Of a stretch of DNA of 64,000 nt, positions 23,351-34,404 are shown in pieces; within the stretch, counting starts at the first letter, position 1; every line of letters begins with the position of its first letter. The translations under genes and the position numbers were made by a program. The stretch is from Achatina immaculata (lineage: Eukaryota; Mollusca; Gastropoda; Stylommatophora; Achatinidae), in contig CM019719.1 in assembly GCA_009760885.1 (NCBI GenBank), positions 38,032,584-38,096,583 on the forward strand, read 5' to 3'. Below the pieces are notes generated by a model, which was not told the DNA's origin, did not search any database, and worked only from the letters and a program-made list of their open reading frames with translations.

Positions 23351-26300
23351 TTACTACTACTACTACTACTGCAATACTACTACTGCTACTGCTACTACTA
23401 CTACTGCTACTACTACTACTACTACTACTATTACTACTACTGTGGCAGTGGATGGTGGTCGTGTGCGGAGGACGGTGGTATGATCGTGGCCGTACTACGC
23501 GTGTGACAAACTCCGCGACAACCCGTGTGGTGGAACATCAAATTCTCTAACAACAGCAAGATGGAATGCAGAGATCAAGGAATGCGGTCACAGTTCATTT
23601 CACTGACTTTATTGTTTCTTCCAACATGATAATAATAGTAGACTTTAACACTTCTTCCACCCTTTGGTAATGGGGCCCCATCTAAGCTATGTTTCTGCTC
23701 TGTTGCCTGTCTGTGTGTCCCCACTTCTTACACTTCTGTCACTAGGTTGCGCCAGAACCTCCAAAGAATGTCCTGTTTCACTATACAAATAGTTGATGTT
23801 TGGTTCCATAATTCCCTTGCGGGTTAAGATTTCATGTGCAATATCCTGTTACTATTTCTGTTATCCTATCGCTAATATTGTCACATCTCCCCTCTTCTTT
23901 GTTGGTTCCTTTAAAGCCTTACAGATTTGTCTAATATGGTAATCTTATTGTTGTTCCTCCTTGATAGTGACCTGTCTCAGTAGTTCGTCCTCGTTATTGT
24001 TTGTTATTTCTTCACGAGACTCTTATTCGTGGATAATTATAAAATTGTGCTGGATCAAACTCATTTGAATTTAAAGCTCCTTCTTCCATCGCCTTGTCTA
24101 TCTCCCTAAAATTTCTTTGTTTTCTTTTTTTTTTCTAGTCCAGTTACATTTGATGTATTTCTCGAGAGAAAATCTGCAGTTGTATTTTCTGTTCCTTTTG
24201 CATACACCATATTACAGTCGTAAACTGAAATATTTAAGGTCCACATTTGCAGATTCCTGTTTTCTGTATTTCCTTTCTTTATGATGTCAACCAATGGTTT
24301 GTGGTCCCTTTTAATGATGAAGATTACGTTATGCAAATAGAAGTCCAGTTTTTGAAGTGCATATGCAATGGCGTAACACTCCTTCTCTAGGGTCCACCAT
24401 TTTTGCTGAGCTTTAGTTAACCTATGTAATAGGAAACATTGGTGTTTCTGCCTTGCTGGTAGAGTTTTGTTCATTTTCCTACCAGTTCTCATCCACTAAT
24501 ATTGCACCAACGCAATTTTGTGACGCGTCAGATATAACACGAATGGTTTACCTAAGTCTGGATAGGTTAGTAATGGTATCACGGCTAAGCTGTCTTTTAG
24601 GAACTGAAATGAACTTTCGCAATCTTTAGTCCATTTGAATTTTACTCTTTCCCTGGTTAAATTTAACAAGGGCGTCGCTATTCCTGAGAAGTTTGGTACG
24701 AATCTCCTATTGTTTGACAACATACCTATAAATCTCCTCACCTGTCTACCAGTTTGTGGAGGTGTAATATCCCCAAAGGCTTGTACTTTATCTGGATCTA
24801 GGGCTATTCTTTCAGTATCAAAAACATATCCTAAATACTTCGTTTCTGTCTTAGAAAATTCGCATTTTGGACATATTTAGTTCTGCCTGGTGTTGTAGCA
24901 GTTGGTCAGACACTCTCTGTATGTGATCTGTATGTTGTTCTATACTGTTTTTAGAAAATATGAGTATATCATCTAAGTATGTAGTAACAAAGTGTTGTAA
25001 TCCTTCTGATACTTTATTGTAATCCTTCTGATACTTTATTGTAATCCTTCTGATACTTTATTGTAATCCTTCTGATACTTTATTGTAATCATTCTGATAC
25101 TTTATTGTAATCCTTCTGATACTTTATTGTAATCCTTCTGATACTTTATTGTAATCCTTCTGATACTTTATTGTAATCCTTCTGATACTTTATATATAAC
25201 GTACATAAATGAGACTGGTGAGTTCTTTAGTCCAAAAAAGTGTCCGTAAATAGGTAACTTGATCTACATGATAGGTAAATGCTGCTTTTATTTCAGCATC
25301 CTCTGACAGGGGAATGCACCAAAAACTTGATCTAAAGTGTAAAAAAAAAAAATTAGCCTGTCCTAAGATCCCTAGTATATCATCAATACGGGGTGACGGA
25401 TATGAACTTGTTTCTGTGATTCTATTTAATGCTCGATAATCACAACAAAATCGGTGTGATCCGTCCCTTTTTTTTTTTTCGTTGTTGTAACCAATACTAT
25501 AGGTGATGACCAATCCAGCTGGGTCCGTTTAACAACACCGGCCTTTAGCACTTATGGATGGCTTTTTCTACTGTCTCTCTGCTGCCCAACGGCGTTCGGT
25601 AAGGCTTTAACTGAATGGGTGCATGATCCCCTGTAACTACATCTATGGTTACTGTGGTGGTATTTCCTAGCTCCATGTCAGTCATTGCGAACATATCTTG
25701 ATTTCTAAAGATCAGTTCCTCAATATAATTTCTATACTTTTCATGGCAAAAAGACAGAGAGGAAGACCAAGGCGAATATGGCTGCAAGACATCGTTGATG
25801 ATCTGCAAATGGATGCATCAGCAGCAGGCATCTTGCTTACAACCGAGATGCCTACAAGAGAGCTGTTAGGGAGGCGAAGTTCCGCAAGGACATGCAAATG
25901 ATTGACTTTTCATTCACCTGCATCTGACCTAGTAATTCCTCTACTCGTCGAGTCAGTGTGTTATCGTTTTGATTACTTTGATGTCAGTTCACATTTTGGT
26001 ATCTACTACATCAATATGTTCCAGCATGCAACCTCTTTTAATATTAATGTGTCGATTGGTACCGTTTAAAATGGTCGTAGTTAACTGTCCTGTCCCGTCG
26101 AAAATTTCTATTTACCGTTTCTATCAAACAGACGTTTGGATCACTTGTTATAAATCTCCTTTTTACCTGAATGGTGCCAATATTTTCATTGTCACTGAAA
26201 ATCTAGGATAACTCTCTAAATCATCTGGTTTACACTGGTAATAAGTTGGTGTCCCACTGAGATTTAATGAATTTCCTGCGTCACTTCCTTCTTTCTTTCC

Positions 26301-29300
26301 TTTCTCATCACTTCAGAATGTTATATACCTCTGTTCGTTTCCGGGTGGATTTTCTCTATACTCATGGTCTGGACAACACCGGGATTCACTGTCTTTAGTC
26401 CTTCCTTAATGCCACCTGTTATAGTCAACCCTTACTGGCATATAATTTCTTTATTTATTCTGTCTCGACCACCTATTGATGTTTCGGTCTTGACTTTGTA
26501 ACTCTTTCCAAGTAGTTATAACTACGTTCACTTCTGTTGCCTGCTAGTTGATCTGATCGTCTCTCTATTTTGCTCCGTTGTTCATTCTCCTGTCTTCTGT
26601 CCCATGCATATTGACGAAGTCTTACGGGTTCTAATATCAGTTCTATATTGCACTTCGTCACTACGGTACTTCTTCTCCTATTTTCTCACATTAAACTGTC
26701 TGTGGGTGCTCTCCTCCGCTCGAGCAATCCTTAAAGCTTTCTCCAAAGTGGCAGGTTTTTCTCTCAGCAGCTTTATACTTACTTCCTCTCCTCGGACTCC
26801 ATCTATAAAATGACTAACTCAATGCTCTTCCAGTAAAGGCTAATTTACCAAATCTCTATCGAAGACTCTTTCAGCTAACTCTTCTAACAGTTCTGCAAAA
26901 TCTTAGACGTCTTCCGAGTCTTTCTGCATAATTTTTATCAGTGCGATCTTTGCATGTTCTTTCTCCTCACATTCTCCATCTCTCTGAACCTGAAGTGCCC
27001 AAGGCACGTTGGGTTTCCGCAAGGGTTTTCCACAAATGCCTGTCATTTGAATTTTTTTTTCCGTTCTTGCCCAAGTGAGTCCTGTATTGCTCAACATCGT
27101 CTCTGTTGTTCTTCCCATGTCTCCTTTGGTCTCCTCTTATTTCTATTCCCCTGTGGGGTCCATCTTTGTGTTAATTTTGTTAGTGTGGTAGTGAGTCGTC
27201 AGTCTTCGGGAGCACATGTCCCAACCATCGCCAGCATCTTTCCTCAGTAATTGCTGTCAGTGGCTTCATCTGCATTTCTGCCAACAAGATGTTATTTCTT
27301 ATAGTGTGTGGCCAAAATGTGGCCTTCACCAGGAAGGAAGTTAGAATTAGAATTGCATAAGCAGCATTGTCATTCAAAAATCTTGAGAACCTATGGAATT
27401 CAAAAGTTATAAGCACAAAAACCAAGTTAAGATTACTCAATTCAAATGTGATATCCACCCTCATTTATGCATGGGAAAGCTGGAAATCAACTAAAGAAAT
27501 AGACAGGAAATTAGACTCTTTTGAAAACAAATGCCTAAGGAAAATACTTGGTATAAACTGGAACGAATTCAAGAACAATGCAGAGATAAAACAAACGAGC
27601 AAACAACAACCTGTCTCATGATGATCAGAAAAAGAATATAGACATATGTAGGCCACGTGATGAAAAGAAACAATCAGAGAATACCAGAACTTAATTTGTT
27701 TTAACCTGGCCTTGCTTACATACACAACATGTGTCTGACAGTCAGTATGCCCACTGTATCATTACAGGTACAGAGACCTCAGAACAAGCTCAAACGTTTT
27801 CATTCTCAACTTGGCCGTCGGCGACCTTCTGATGTGCGTGATTGACTTCCCTTTACTTGCCGTGGCTAGTTTTCTTAATCGCTGGCCATTTGGTATGGCA
27901 GGTAAGCCTTATCCTTTTCAAAGGATTCATTTATCAGCCATTAATATGTGTTTGGGCACGTTGTGGAAATTAATGAGTTAAATAGTCAACAATACAGATG
28001 GGTGGGCAGTACCAAGAGATTTGACACGAATAAGCTTGGATGTTATAAATAAATTTAAAATAATTTCACTGTAAGCTCGAGGGAGGGAGTAAGTTGGAGA
28101 TCTGTTGTAACCAACTTTTCCCGTGGAACTGGTACAGGATGGTGAACAAAAAGAACCGTGCATTTGTTTATATATGTAAAAATGTTCTCATGTATTTGTT
28201 GTGTTTAGTAGATGATCACTATTCAGAGGATAAGATACTCGCCAATCAAATCATAACCTGCTAACCTAAACACAAATTGTTAACTTCCCATTGAATTCTT
28301 CTTCGCAACTTTCATCTGCAATAGTGAAAAACGAAAAAAGTGTATACCGGTATATGGGAGGCAATCGTCTATATATTGTTTGTGAAGAGGCACATCAAGT
28401 GCTTAAAAAAACAGTATCAATAAATACACGTAGCTCTCCCTTGTAAAGCACTACTCGTATTTCAGTATATTATGCTTTATGTCGTTATACCTTAAAAAAA
28501 TGTTTACCCCCCCTGGAAACTACTATGTTAAAACACGCTTATCATAGTCTTTCCGAGACAAGGAGCATAGATCTGTTTGTTTAAAAACTCTGACCTACTT
28601 CTGTACCTTACAAACCTATAGCAATCAACACTAGTTGTAACTGTTATTTTTGTAAAATTTAATGTTAGGTTGGTGGACGGATGGGGACACGGAGATCACC
28701 GACGGGGATGAGGAAAATCTGGTGCGAGACCAATGAATCCAGGACGTGACAAGCCTATGGGTCTTTACAACAATGGCTATCAGAATGATGTAAACAAAAC
28801 AGCCAGCAGACTATAGGTGGCAGGGAATGGATATCGTTGAGGCTCTCATCGGATTCCTCATCCCAAAGTCGGAGTGTCTCTGTGAAACTGTCTCAAAGCC
28901 GTCTGGCCAGCCAGCGTTGCATGCTGGATCTGACGTGGAGAAGGGGTTTAAGTACAGCCACCGAAGCTGGAAAACAAAGTTTTGGCCAGGCCAGCCTACA
29001 CCACTGTCTTCATGGCAGTCCGAGCAAGACCACAGTCTGGCCTAGCAAGGAAATGTGCTGAAGTCGGAATTAACCAGCCAAACGGCGCATAGCAAAAATC
29101 AGGGTACAACGCCTCATAGCCAATGTGCTTACGAAGAAGAAGAAAGTGTTTAAGATGATGAAATAAAGCATAATAAATGATTGAAATACGAGTAGTGCTT
29201 TAAAACTGCCACCAGGGAGAGCTACGTGTATTTTAAAGACATTTTTTAAAAGTTGAAACTAATTAATTTTTTTTATCTTAGTTTCTCAACGCTTCGTAAC

Positions 29301-31212
29301 GGACATAGCAGCAATGCTGTCGGGTATCCTAAAGTACTACCTTGACCTCAAAGTGCCGGTACTTCATAGAATATAGTGGTCGACTGTAATTAAAGATGAA
29401 TTACAATTTTGAATTGAAAATAGTTTTGAGTGATATGAAAATTAAAAAGGTTACCATCACTGCATTCAGGACAAGTTCATGTCAATGGGTCCTGTGCTCT
29501 GTTACCTCAATCACTGAAAAAAACAAAACAAAAAAAAACCTCAGTACTGTCTAATCTCCATCAGAGTCCTTGTGAATAGAAGCACCAGTAACAGCGGTAT
29601 ATGAAACCACGAATGTCGTCTCGATGAGTCAAGTCGGTATCAGTTCAGCCATTACCTCTCTGGTTCTATGAACCGACAGTGCTGAACTTCTCATTGTGCA
29701 TTTAGCGTTTCGATTCTTTTTTGACAAATTCTGAAAACAAGTTAGTTTATTGCTTTTCATTTAATAATGGTAATGTTATATATTTTTCCTAGTTTTAAAT
29801 GCATATAATATGCTCATGCATGTGATGAGTGCATTATGCCATTAAAATCTGTTTCAGTCTGCCAGATATATGCTTTCTTCACGGCTGTGGCTGGCATGGT
29901 CACAATCAACTCATTGGCTGTCATAGCTGCTGACAGATACTGGGCTGTGGTCAAGCGTCCAAACCCTAGACAACAGCTTCCAAAGTGCCTGACAGGGATA
30001 GCCATAACTTTTATCTGGGTCTACTCAACGACGTGGGCACTATGTCCAATTCTGGGATGGGGCGCTTATGTTCTCGATGGAATTGGAACAACATGCACCT
30101 TTGATTATCTAACCAGAACCTGGAGCAATAGGAGTTTTGTTCTGGGAATGATAGCTGGAAATTTTTGTCTGCCGTTTTCAATCATGATTTTCTCTTACTC
30201 TCGGATCTGGATGTCCGTGCGAGAAATCAAACGTGGTCTAGAGAGAGAATCGTCTCACGTAGCAATAGGAAGGCGAAGATTTCATAGCAGCAGCCTCGTT
30301 TCTTTGAGCAGTGCCCATCAGTGCAATAGGAGCTTCAGAAATCTCTCTTGTAAATGCGATATTTCCCAGGGGCTCTCGATTCTATATGAGGGTCTGGGTG
30401 GAGTTAATGAAGCAGTTTACGGTAACGGGAACAGAGAAGTTCAAATGACTAACAGAATAACCTCTAACAAGTCTTTCAAAATTCACAAAACAGAACTACA
30501 GTGTCAAGGGCTTCTTCAAAAGGGCAGAAGAGAAACTATACCAGATAAAGAAGATAATAAGCTCAGATCAATACCACGTTCTTTATCACATATGGACTTT
30601 ACAACAAAATTCGGAAACAGTTCATTCGGAGGCAAACACAACTTTATTATTTTAAACAGTCTAATCTATAAGTTCCGCAGCAATCCCTATTTCGATGTAG
30701 CGAGTTCAAATTTTAGCAATTTAAATGTAAGTGTTAACGATGTTACTGAATACGTATATTCTCAAACTGGTCTACCACAGACATATCAAACACGATCAAG
30801 ACATTACGATTTCTGTTCTTCACATAACTGTGTTACTACAAGGAAAGTAAAGAATTACAGTTTCCGAACACTTCGGCACTGCTGGTTTTTCAGCGCTCTT
30901 GCTAACAAAATTCGTCAGGCTCACAGAATTTTCGCAAACCTGAGGACGTGTGGCACACAGCGCCATTACCGACTCCACTGTGAGCACAGAACAATCAAGA
31001 TTATCTTCTTCCTCATGGTGGCATTCACCTTGTCCTGGTGTCCGTACACGACTGTTAGTTTGATCGGTCTCTTTGGCGACCAGACTCGAATCTCTTACCT
31101 CACATCCATCATCCCAAGTCTAATCGCCAAAACCTCCATGGTCTTTAATCCCGTACTTTACTCAATCAGTCATCCAAAGGTTAGGAAAAGAATGATTAGC
31201 TCTTTGTGCTAA
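21335..31212 (+). CDS. Opsin gene, rhabdomeric (Gq)-like, three coding exons; this entry spans the gene and covers exon 1 (21335-21489)
   Basis: Joined exons 21335-21489, 27768-27901 and 29858-31212 give 1644 nt, or 547 aa. Junctions are GT-AG with matching phases (2, then 1). Exon 1 carries a short N-terminus with an N-glycosylation site (NSS, residues 2-4) and TM1 (about 23-49, with GN at 42-43). The full protein shows Asp71 (LAVGD) in TM2, Cys98 and Cys176 for the extracellular disulfide, DRY at 122-124, SWCPY in TM6, Lys521 in TM7 (the retinal Schiff-base lysine of opsins), NPVLY at 527-531 and HPK at 535-537. Tyr101 sits at the bovine-113 position and the WGAYVL loop is typical of Gq opsins. 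By family knowledge it is a light-absorbing plasma-membrane GPCR, probably Gq-coupled; that is inference. Oddities are an ICL3 of about 264 aa and a tail of 10 aa after HPK. The exon 1 Met is the first in frame before TM1. TATA-like strings lie near 21163 and 21190. The exact opsin subgroup is unresolved. Confidence 0.92.
22266..22880. mobile_element. Tandem-plus-inverted repeat of a ~254-bp unit with hammerhead-like motif
   Basis: Unit part A (TAACACACAAAAATTAGTGT onward) starts at 22266 and again at 22520. Part B between them holds the minus-strand motif TTTGATGAAGGCTC followed by GCACCGAAACGTC. From 22641 to 22880 the same A and B parts occur in inverted orientation, with the motif on the plus strand at 22796-22822. 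This resembles the hammerhead core (CUGAUGA, stem, GAAA) but has U in place of the invariant C in both copies. Tandem and inverted terminal units of this kind are known from Penelope-like elements and retrozymes. No RT is seen here. A related piece lies at 46168-46215. Confidence 0.6.
23265..23440 (+). repeat. (TAC)n microsatellite
   Basis: About 55 TAC/TGC triplets. The poly-Tyr and Thr frames through it are not genes. It lies in opsin intron 1. Confidence 0.95.
24994..25191 (+). repeat. 22-bp minisatellite, 9 units, inside Gypsy RT
   Basis: Unit TGTAATCCTTCTGATACTTT plus AT, repeated nine times with one variant base in unit 5. On the minus strand one unit encodes KVSEGLQ of the Gypsy RT just before the YLDD catalytic box. 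The array therefore arose by expansion of the element's own codons. The unit is not a multiple of three, so the array destroys the frame. Confidence 0.9.
25743..25903 (+). mobile_element. Family C LINE 3'-end fragment inserted in Gypsy
   Basis: The sequence AAAGACAGAGAGGAAGACCA through GACATGCAAATGA matches the 3' coding end seen at 49430-49590 and, reversed, at 43705-43882. It encodes HLAYNRDAY and REAKFRKDMQM in the family frame. Antisense Gypsy sequence flanks it on both sides. Confidence 0.75.
26984..27324 (-). mobile_element. Family B LINE 3'-terminal fragment (antisense)
   Basis: It starts with CTGAACCTGAAGTGCCCA, the reverse complement of the family B end at 35851, and covers the last 340 bp, matching 35520-35851 with substitutions. 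It abuts a sense family A fragment at 27331. It lies in opsin intron 1. Confidence 0.85.
27331..27690 (+). mobile_element. Family A LINE internal fragment
   Basis: Sense copy of the C-terminal RT region (KNLENLWNSKVISTKTKLRL through CLRKILGINWNEFKNNAEI). It corresponds to about 57525-57880 of the better copy and is truncated at both ends. Its right edge is also the left edge of the segmental duplication. Confidence 0.85.
27768..27901 (+). CDS. Opsin exon 2 (TM2 and first extracellular loop)
   Basis: The acceptor AG is at 27766-27767 and the donor GTAAGC starts at 27902. Exon 1 ends with two bases of a codon and this exon supplies the third, restoring the opsin block RYRDLRTSSN at the TM1-TM2 turn. 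The exon encodes residues 52-96 plus the first base of Val97, including LNLAVGDLLM (Asp2.50 equivalent) and the RWPFG motif that precedes TM3 in opsins. A second copy lies at 59649-59782. Confidence 0.92.
28507..29144 (+). mobile_element. Family F interspersed repeat, insertion in opsin intron 2
   Basis: 638 bp from CCCCCCTGGAAAC to (GAA)n, flanked by AATGTTTA (28499-28506) and AGTGTTTA (29145-29152). Duplication copy 2 has the single empty site AATGTTTA at 60361-60368. No RT, TIR or convincing polymerase III box is seen, so it may be a non-autonomous retroelement. A second copy is at 63444-64000 (minus). Confidence 0.85.
29858..31212 (+). CDS. Opsin exon 3 (TM3 to C-terminus, with very long ICL3)
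   Basis: The acceptor is TTTCAG ending at 29857. The frame is open upstream to a Met at 29836, but that Met lies in the intron and is not the real start. The exon encodes residues 97-547. Cys98 and DRY (122-124) flank TM3. TM4 spans about 140-159, and the ECL2 has Asp170 where most Gq opsins have the Glu181 counterion. TM5 spans about 189-211, TM6 about 476-498 and TM7 about 506-531, with Lys521 at 31129-31131. Residues 212-475 form an ICL3 rich in Ser, Asn, Arg and Lys. The loop stays open for over 260 codons in AT-rich DNA, so it is very unlikely to be an unspliced intron. TM3 to stop is a single exon, whereas many opsins have more introns. Confidence 0.92.
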
Positions 31213-31717
31213 TGAAACAGTTTTTAAAATGATGCCTTGCTACATCAGGAATCTTCATCAACGTGATATGCATCCCTTCCATTTATCATTCATGTCTAGA
31301 CATACTTATCCGTTCATGGTATGTGCATAAACTACAGGCATCATCTACTTGTTAGTCCAGAAGCCGTTTGACCTGTTTATGAAAGATCTTACTGAAGAAA
31401 AAAGGGACATGATACACAAGAAGGCAAAATCAACTGTAAAAATGAATTTCACATGGAACCATTGAATCCTAGTAAGAAATGTTCTTTTAGGATTAAACAG
31501 CCACACACAGAATTAATGTTGTATTAGGAACCATTATAAAATTCACTTAACTGTCTTTCTGACTCAGTTATAGTGTATCTTCCTGGATAACAAATTTTAT
31601 TGTCTGCATTTTTTTTTCTACAGTAAAAATTCAGAAAATACAGTTTATGTTCAGTGTGAACAAAAAGTGAGACATCAAGTGTGTTAAGAACTGAAGGAAA
31701 TTAACCTTAACTGACGA

Positions 31718-31912
31718 ATCTTACATCCTTCACGTGCCGCTAATCGTCACATAGGGCCCGCATGGTAGTTAGCCAAGATTTCCTGTCTTCGGCGAGTTTT
31801 TAAATCTCACCAAGGGATGTTATGCCCACTGAACTAGCCTCTCTTTACAACGTCCTCGTTAGAGTTTCACATGGTCGACCTCTTTTTCTTCGGCCTGTTG
31901 TGTTCCAATTGA
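31718..31912 (-). mobile_element. Family A LINE 3'-end fragment (antisense), downstream of the opsin
   Basis: ATCTTACATCCTTCACGTGC to GTTGTGTTCCAATT is the reverse complement of the last ~200 bp of family A. It lies 0.5 kb after the opsin stop codon. Part of it is also present in duplication copy 2 (61295-61383), so the insertion predates the duplication. Confidence 0.85.
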
Positions 31913-32005
31913 CGAATAGTTACGTCCAAATGTTAATAATAATTATATAGTAATAATTAGAGGAATACAAAAAGAACTATAAAAAAGACAGGAAGAAGAC
32001 TGAAG

Positions 32006-32007
<2 letters not shown>

Positions 32008-32054
<47 letters not shown>

Positions 32055-32055
32055 A
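32008..32055 (+). repeat. (AGT)n microsatellite, copy 1
   Basis: Sixteen AGT units. The same tract in duplication copy 2 (61468-61560) is longer and interrupted by AGCAGCGGC. Confidence 0.95.
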
Positions 32056-32606
32056 AGCAAACCGGCTTTCGTATAACATTCACTTCTGACCACATGAATA
32101 TAAAAAAGAAAATGAATGTAGTGGTTGTCCCCCTCTAGATAACTTTTGTTCGTTATAACATTTTTACATGTATTTTTACTCACGTGTGTATGTATGAAAG
32201 TGCTGTGTGTTAATAGATGTGTTATCAAGATCTCTGGTCTAGAGTGTACACAAGATGATCCTAATCGAATTTCAGTACTTTATTCATTTTACGTTAAACA
32301 GTAATAAAATCTGTCAGGAATGCAATATTAGTCTTAGGTACATGAGGTATAGTATACTTTACTTTCACAACTTAAAATTGCTTATCCATGCTATAGTAAA
32401 CTGCTGGCAGCGTAAAGGAAGCCAGCAGTAACTCAGCATTTTGACTCATAGACTCGAGACTTGGTTTGAGAATTGATCTGAAGCTGCTTGCAAGGAACTG
32501 AGACTTGAAAACTCTGACTTGACTTCACACAGCACTCATTGATCCAGTCATTTTTGTTGGTCTGAGTCTGCAGTTTTCAAATACGTATGTACACATACGC
32601 AGGCCC

Positions 32607-32669
<63 letters not shown>

Positions 32670-32875
32670 CCGTGTGGTACCCGGGATCTGCAAAGAATAG
32701 GACCACTGTACCCTACCATGCATGATCGTAAAAGGCGACTAAGGAGGGTTCAGCATAGGGCCAGCAACCCTATCTGGTAAAAAAACTATCAGACTGCTAC
32801 AGAAACGGAAGCAAGGGAAAAACAAATGCAGGTGGAAGGAGAAATGCATATCAGGAAACTGAGCCCAAGAATGTT

Positions 32876-34042
32876 GTGGATGAAAGCCAGCCACTGGAAG
32901 TCCCCAGCCCGACTGCAGACCTCCTGGAACCTAAACATAAGATGCAGATAGGCAGCTGGAATGTAAGAACACTAAACCAGACTGGAAAACTAGCACAAAC
33001 CATCAAGGAAATGCACAGATACAAACTAGACATACTAGGAATACAAGAAGCAAGATGGACAGGACAAGGCAGAAGGAAATTAACAACACAGCACACAGAA
33101 GATACAATAATATGGTCAGGTAAAGAAGATCTTCATGAAGGAGGAGTAGCATTGATTATAACAAAAGAAGCATCAAGAGCATTGCTGAAATGGACCCCAA
33201 TAAATGAGAGATTATTATATGCACGGTTCAACTCAAGATTCACGAAGCTGTCTATTATAGTTTGTTATGCACCAACAGAAGCAGCTGAAGAGGAATTAAA
33301 AGAAGATTTTTACAACAGCCTCCAAGCAACAGTAGAAACAATACCCAAGCATGATATGCTACTCATCTTGGGCGACTTCAATGCAAAAGTAGGTGAAGGA
33401 AATGAAGATAGAAGAAGAATCATGGGAAGAGAAGGAATTGGAGAAATAAATGAAAATGGAGAAAGACTGTGCAGTTTCTGTGAAGAAAACATGATGACCA
33501 TCGGAGGGACAATTTTCCAACACAAAAACATCCATAAGGTGACTTGGAGGTCACCAGATAAAACCACAGAAAACCAAATCGATCATATACTAATAAACAA
33601 CAAGTGGAAACGGTCACTACAAGATGTACGAGCAAGGAAAGGAGCAGATGTAGGAAGTGATCATAACCTTCTGGTAGCAAAAATAAAACTAAAATTAAGG
33701 AAAGCCAAAATCGGAGAACACAGAAAGATACATTTTGATACAAGCAAACTGATAGACCAGCAAACAAGAAATGAATTCTCAATAGTACTTAAGAACCGCT
33801 TCAGTGTCCTACAAGACGAAGCAGAAATGTCCATATTAGAGTTCAATAAAACACTACAGGAAACAGCAAAAGAGGTGCTGGGATATCGGAAAAGGAGAAA
33901 AGAGGAATGGATAAGCGAGACCACATGTGAAAAGATAGAGCAAAGAAAAGAAATCAAGAAAAAATTACTGAACACCAAATCACAACGGCTTAAAGAACGA
34001 GTTTTAAGTAATTATGCACAAAAAGACAAAGAAGTGAAGTAA
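32876..34042 (+). pseudogene. Family B apurinic/apyrimidinic (APE) endonuclease domain
   Basis: This open segment of 388 codons encodes an exonuclease III-like endonuclease, which in LINEs nicks the target DNA for target-primed reverse transcription. Visible blocks are SWNVRTL, GIQEARWTG, CYAPT, LGDFNAKVG, NQIDHIL and the catalytic GSDHNLL near the end of the domain. A stop at 34040-34042 cuts the frame. The same frame continues past it to 34408 with linker sequence leading to the RT, so this is one nonsense change in an originally longer ORF. Confidence 0.88.
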
Positions 34043-34404
34043 TCATGCCGTCAAGATAAACGTCAATATTATGACAACTTAGCAGAAACAGCAGAGAAAG
34101 CAGCATATACAAATGATATGAAAACCATATATAAAATCACAAAGCAGATGACAGGTAACTTCAACACAAGATGTGAAAGTGCAGTAAGAACACAAAATGG
34201 ACAACTGGTTAGTGGAGAAAGAGAAAAAATTGAAAGATGGAGAGAACACTTTAACACCCTACTAAACAGAACACAAGCAGCACAAACAATAGACATACCT
34301 GAAGCAAAAACGGAACTAAACATCAATACAGGACCAATAACAATAAATGAAGTAAAGGAGGCGATAAAGAAGCTAAAATCAGACAGGGCACAGGTGAAGA
34401 TGAA

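Larger units (their letters stand above)
23890..26930 (-). pseudogene. Decayed Gypsy-type LTR retrotransposon, gag to RNase H (antisense)
   Basis: Read from 26930 down. Gag-like sequence (FIDGVRGEEV- and LEKAL-like, near 26750-26820) is followed by a linker. The RT segments are YRTPLGSRETVEKAI (about 25560), DGSHRFCCDYRALN (about 25440), FGLKNSPVSF (about 25215), catalytic YLDDILIFSK (about 24970) and VRRFIGMLSNNRRFVPNFS (about 24730). RNase H follows, with EKECYAIAYALQKLDFYLH, DHKPL and ADFLSRN (24150-24400). No integrase or LTRs are recognised. Frameshifts, stops, a 22-bp minisatellite and an inserted LINE fragment (25743-25903) break it. It lies inside opsin intron 1, opposite in orientation to the gene. 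Confidence 0.85.

Noticed and set aside
23241..23483. Poly-Tyr/Thr ORF
   Set aside because: Direct translation of a (TAC)n microsatellite.
29836..29857. Met at 29836 as the start of a 458-residue single-exon receptor
   Set aside because: It lies upstream of a good acceptor (TTTCAG) and would give a receptor lacking TM1 and TM2. Exons 1 and 2 supply them in matching phase.
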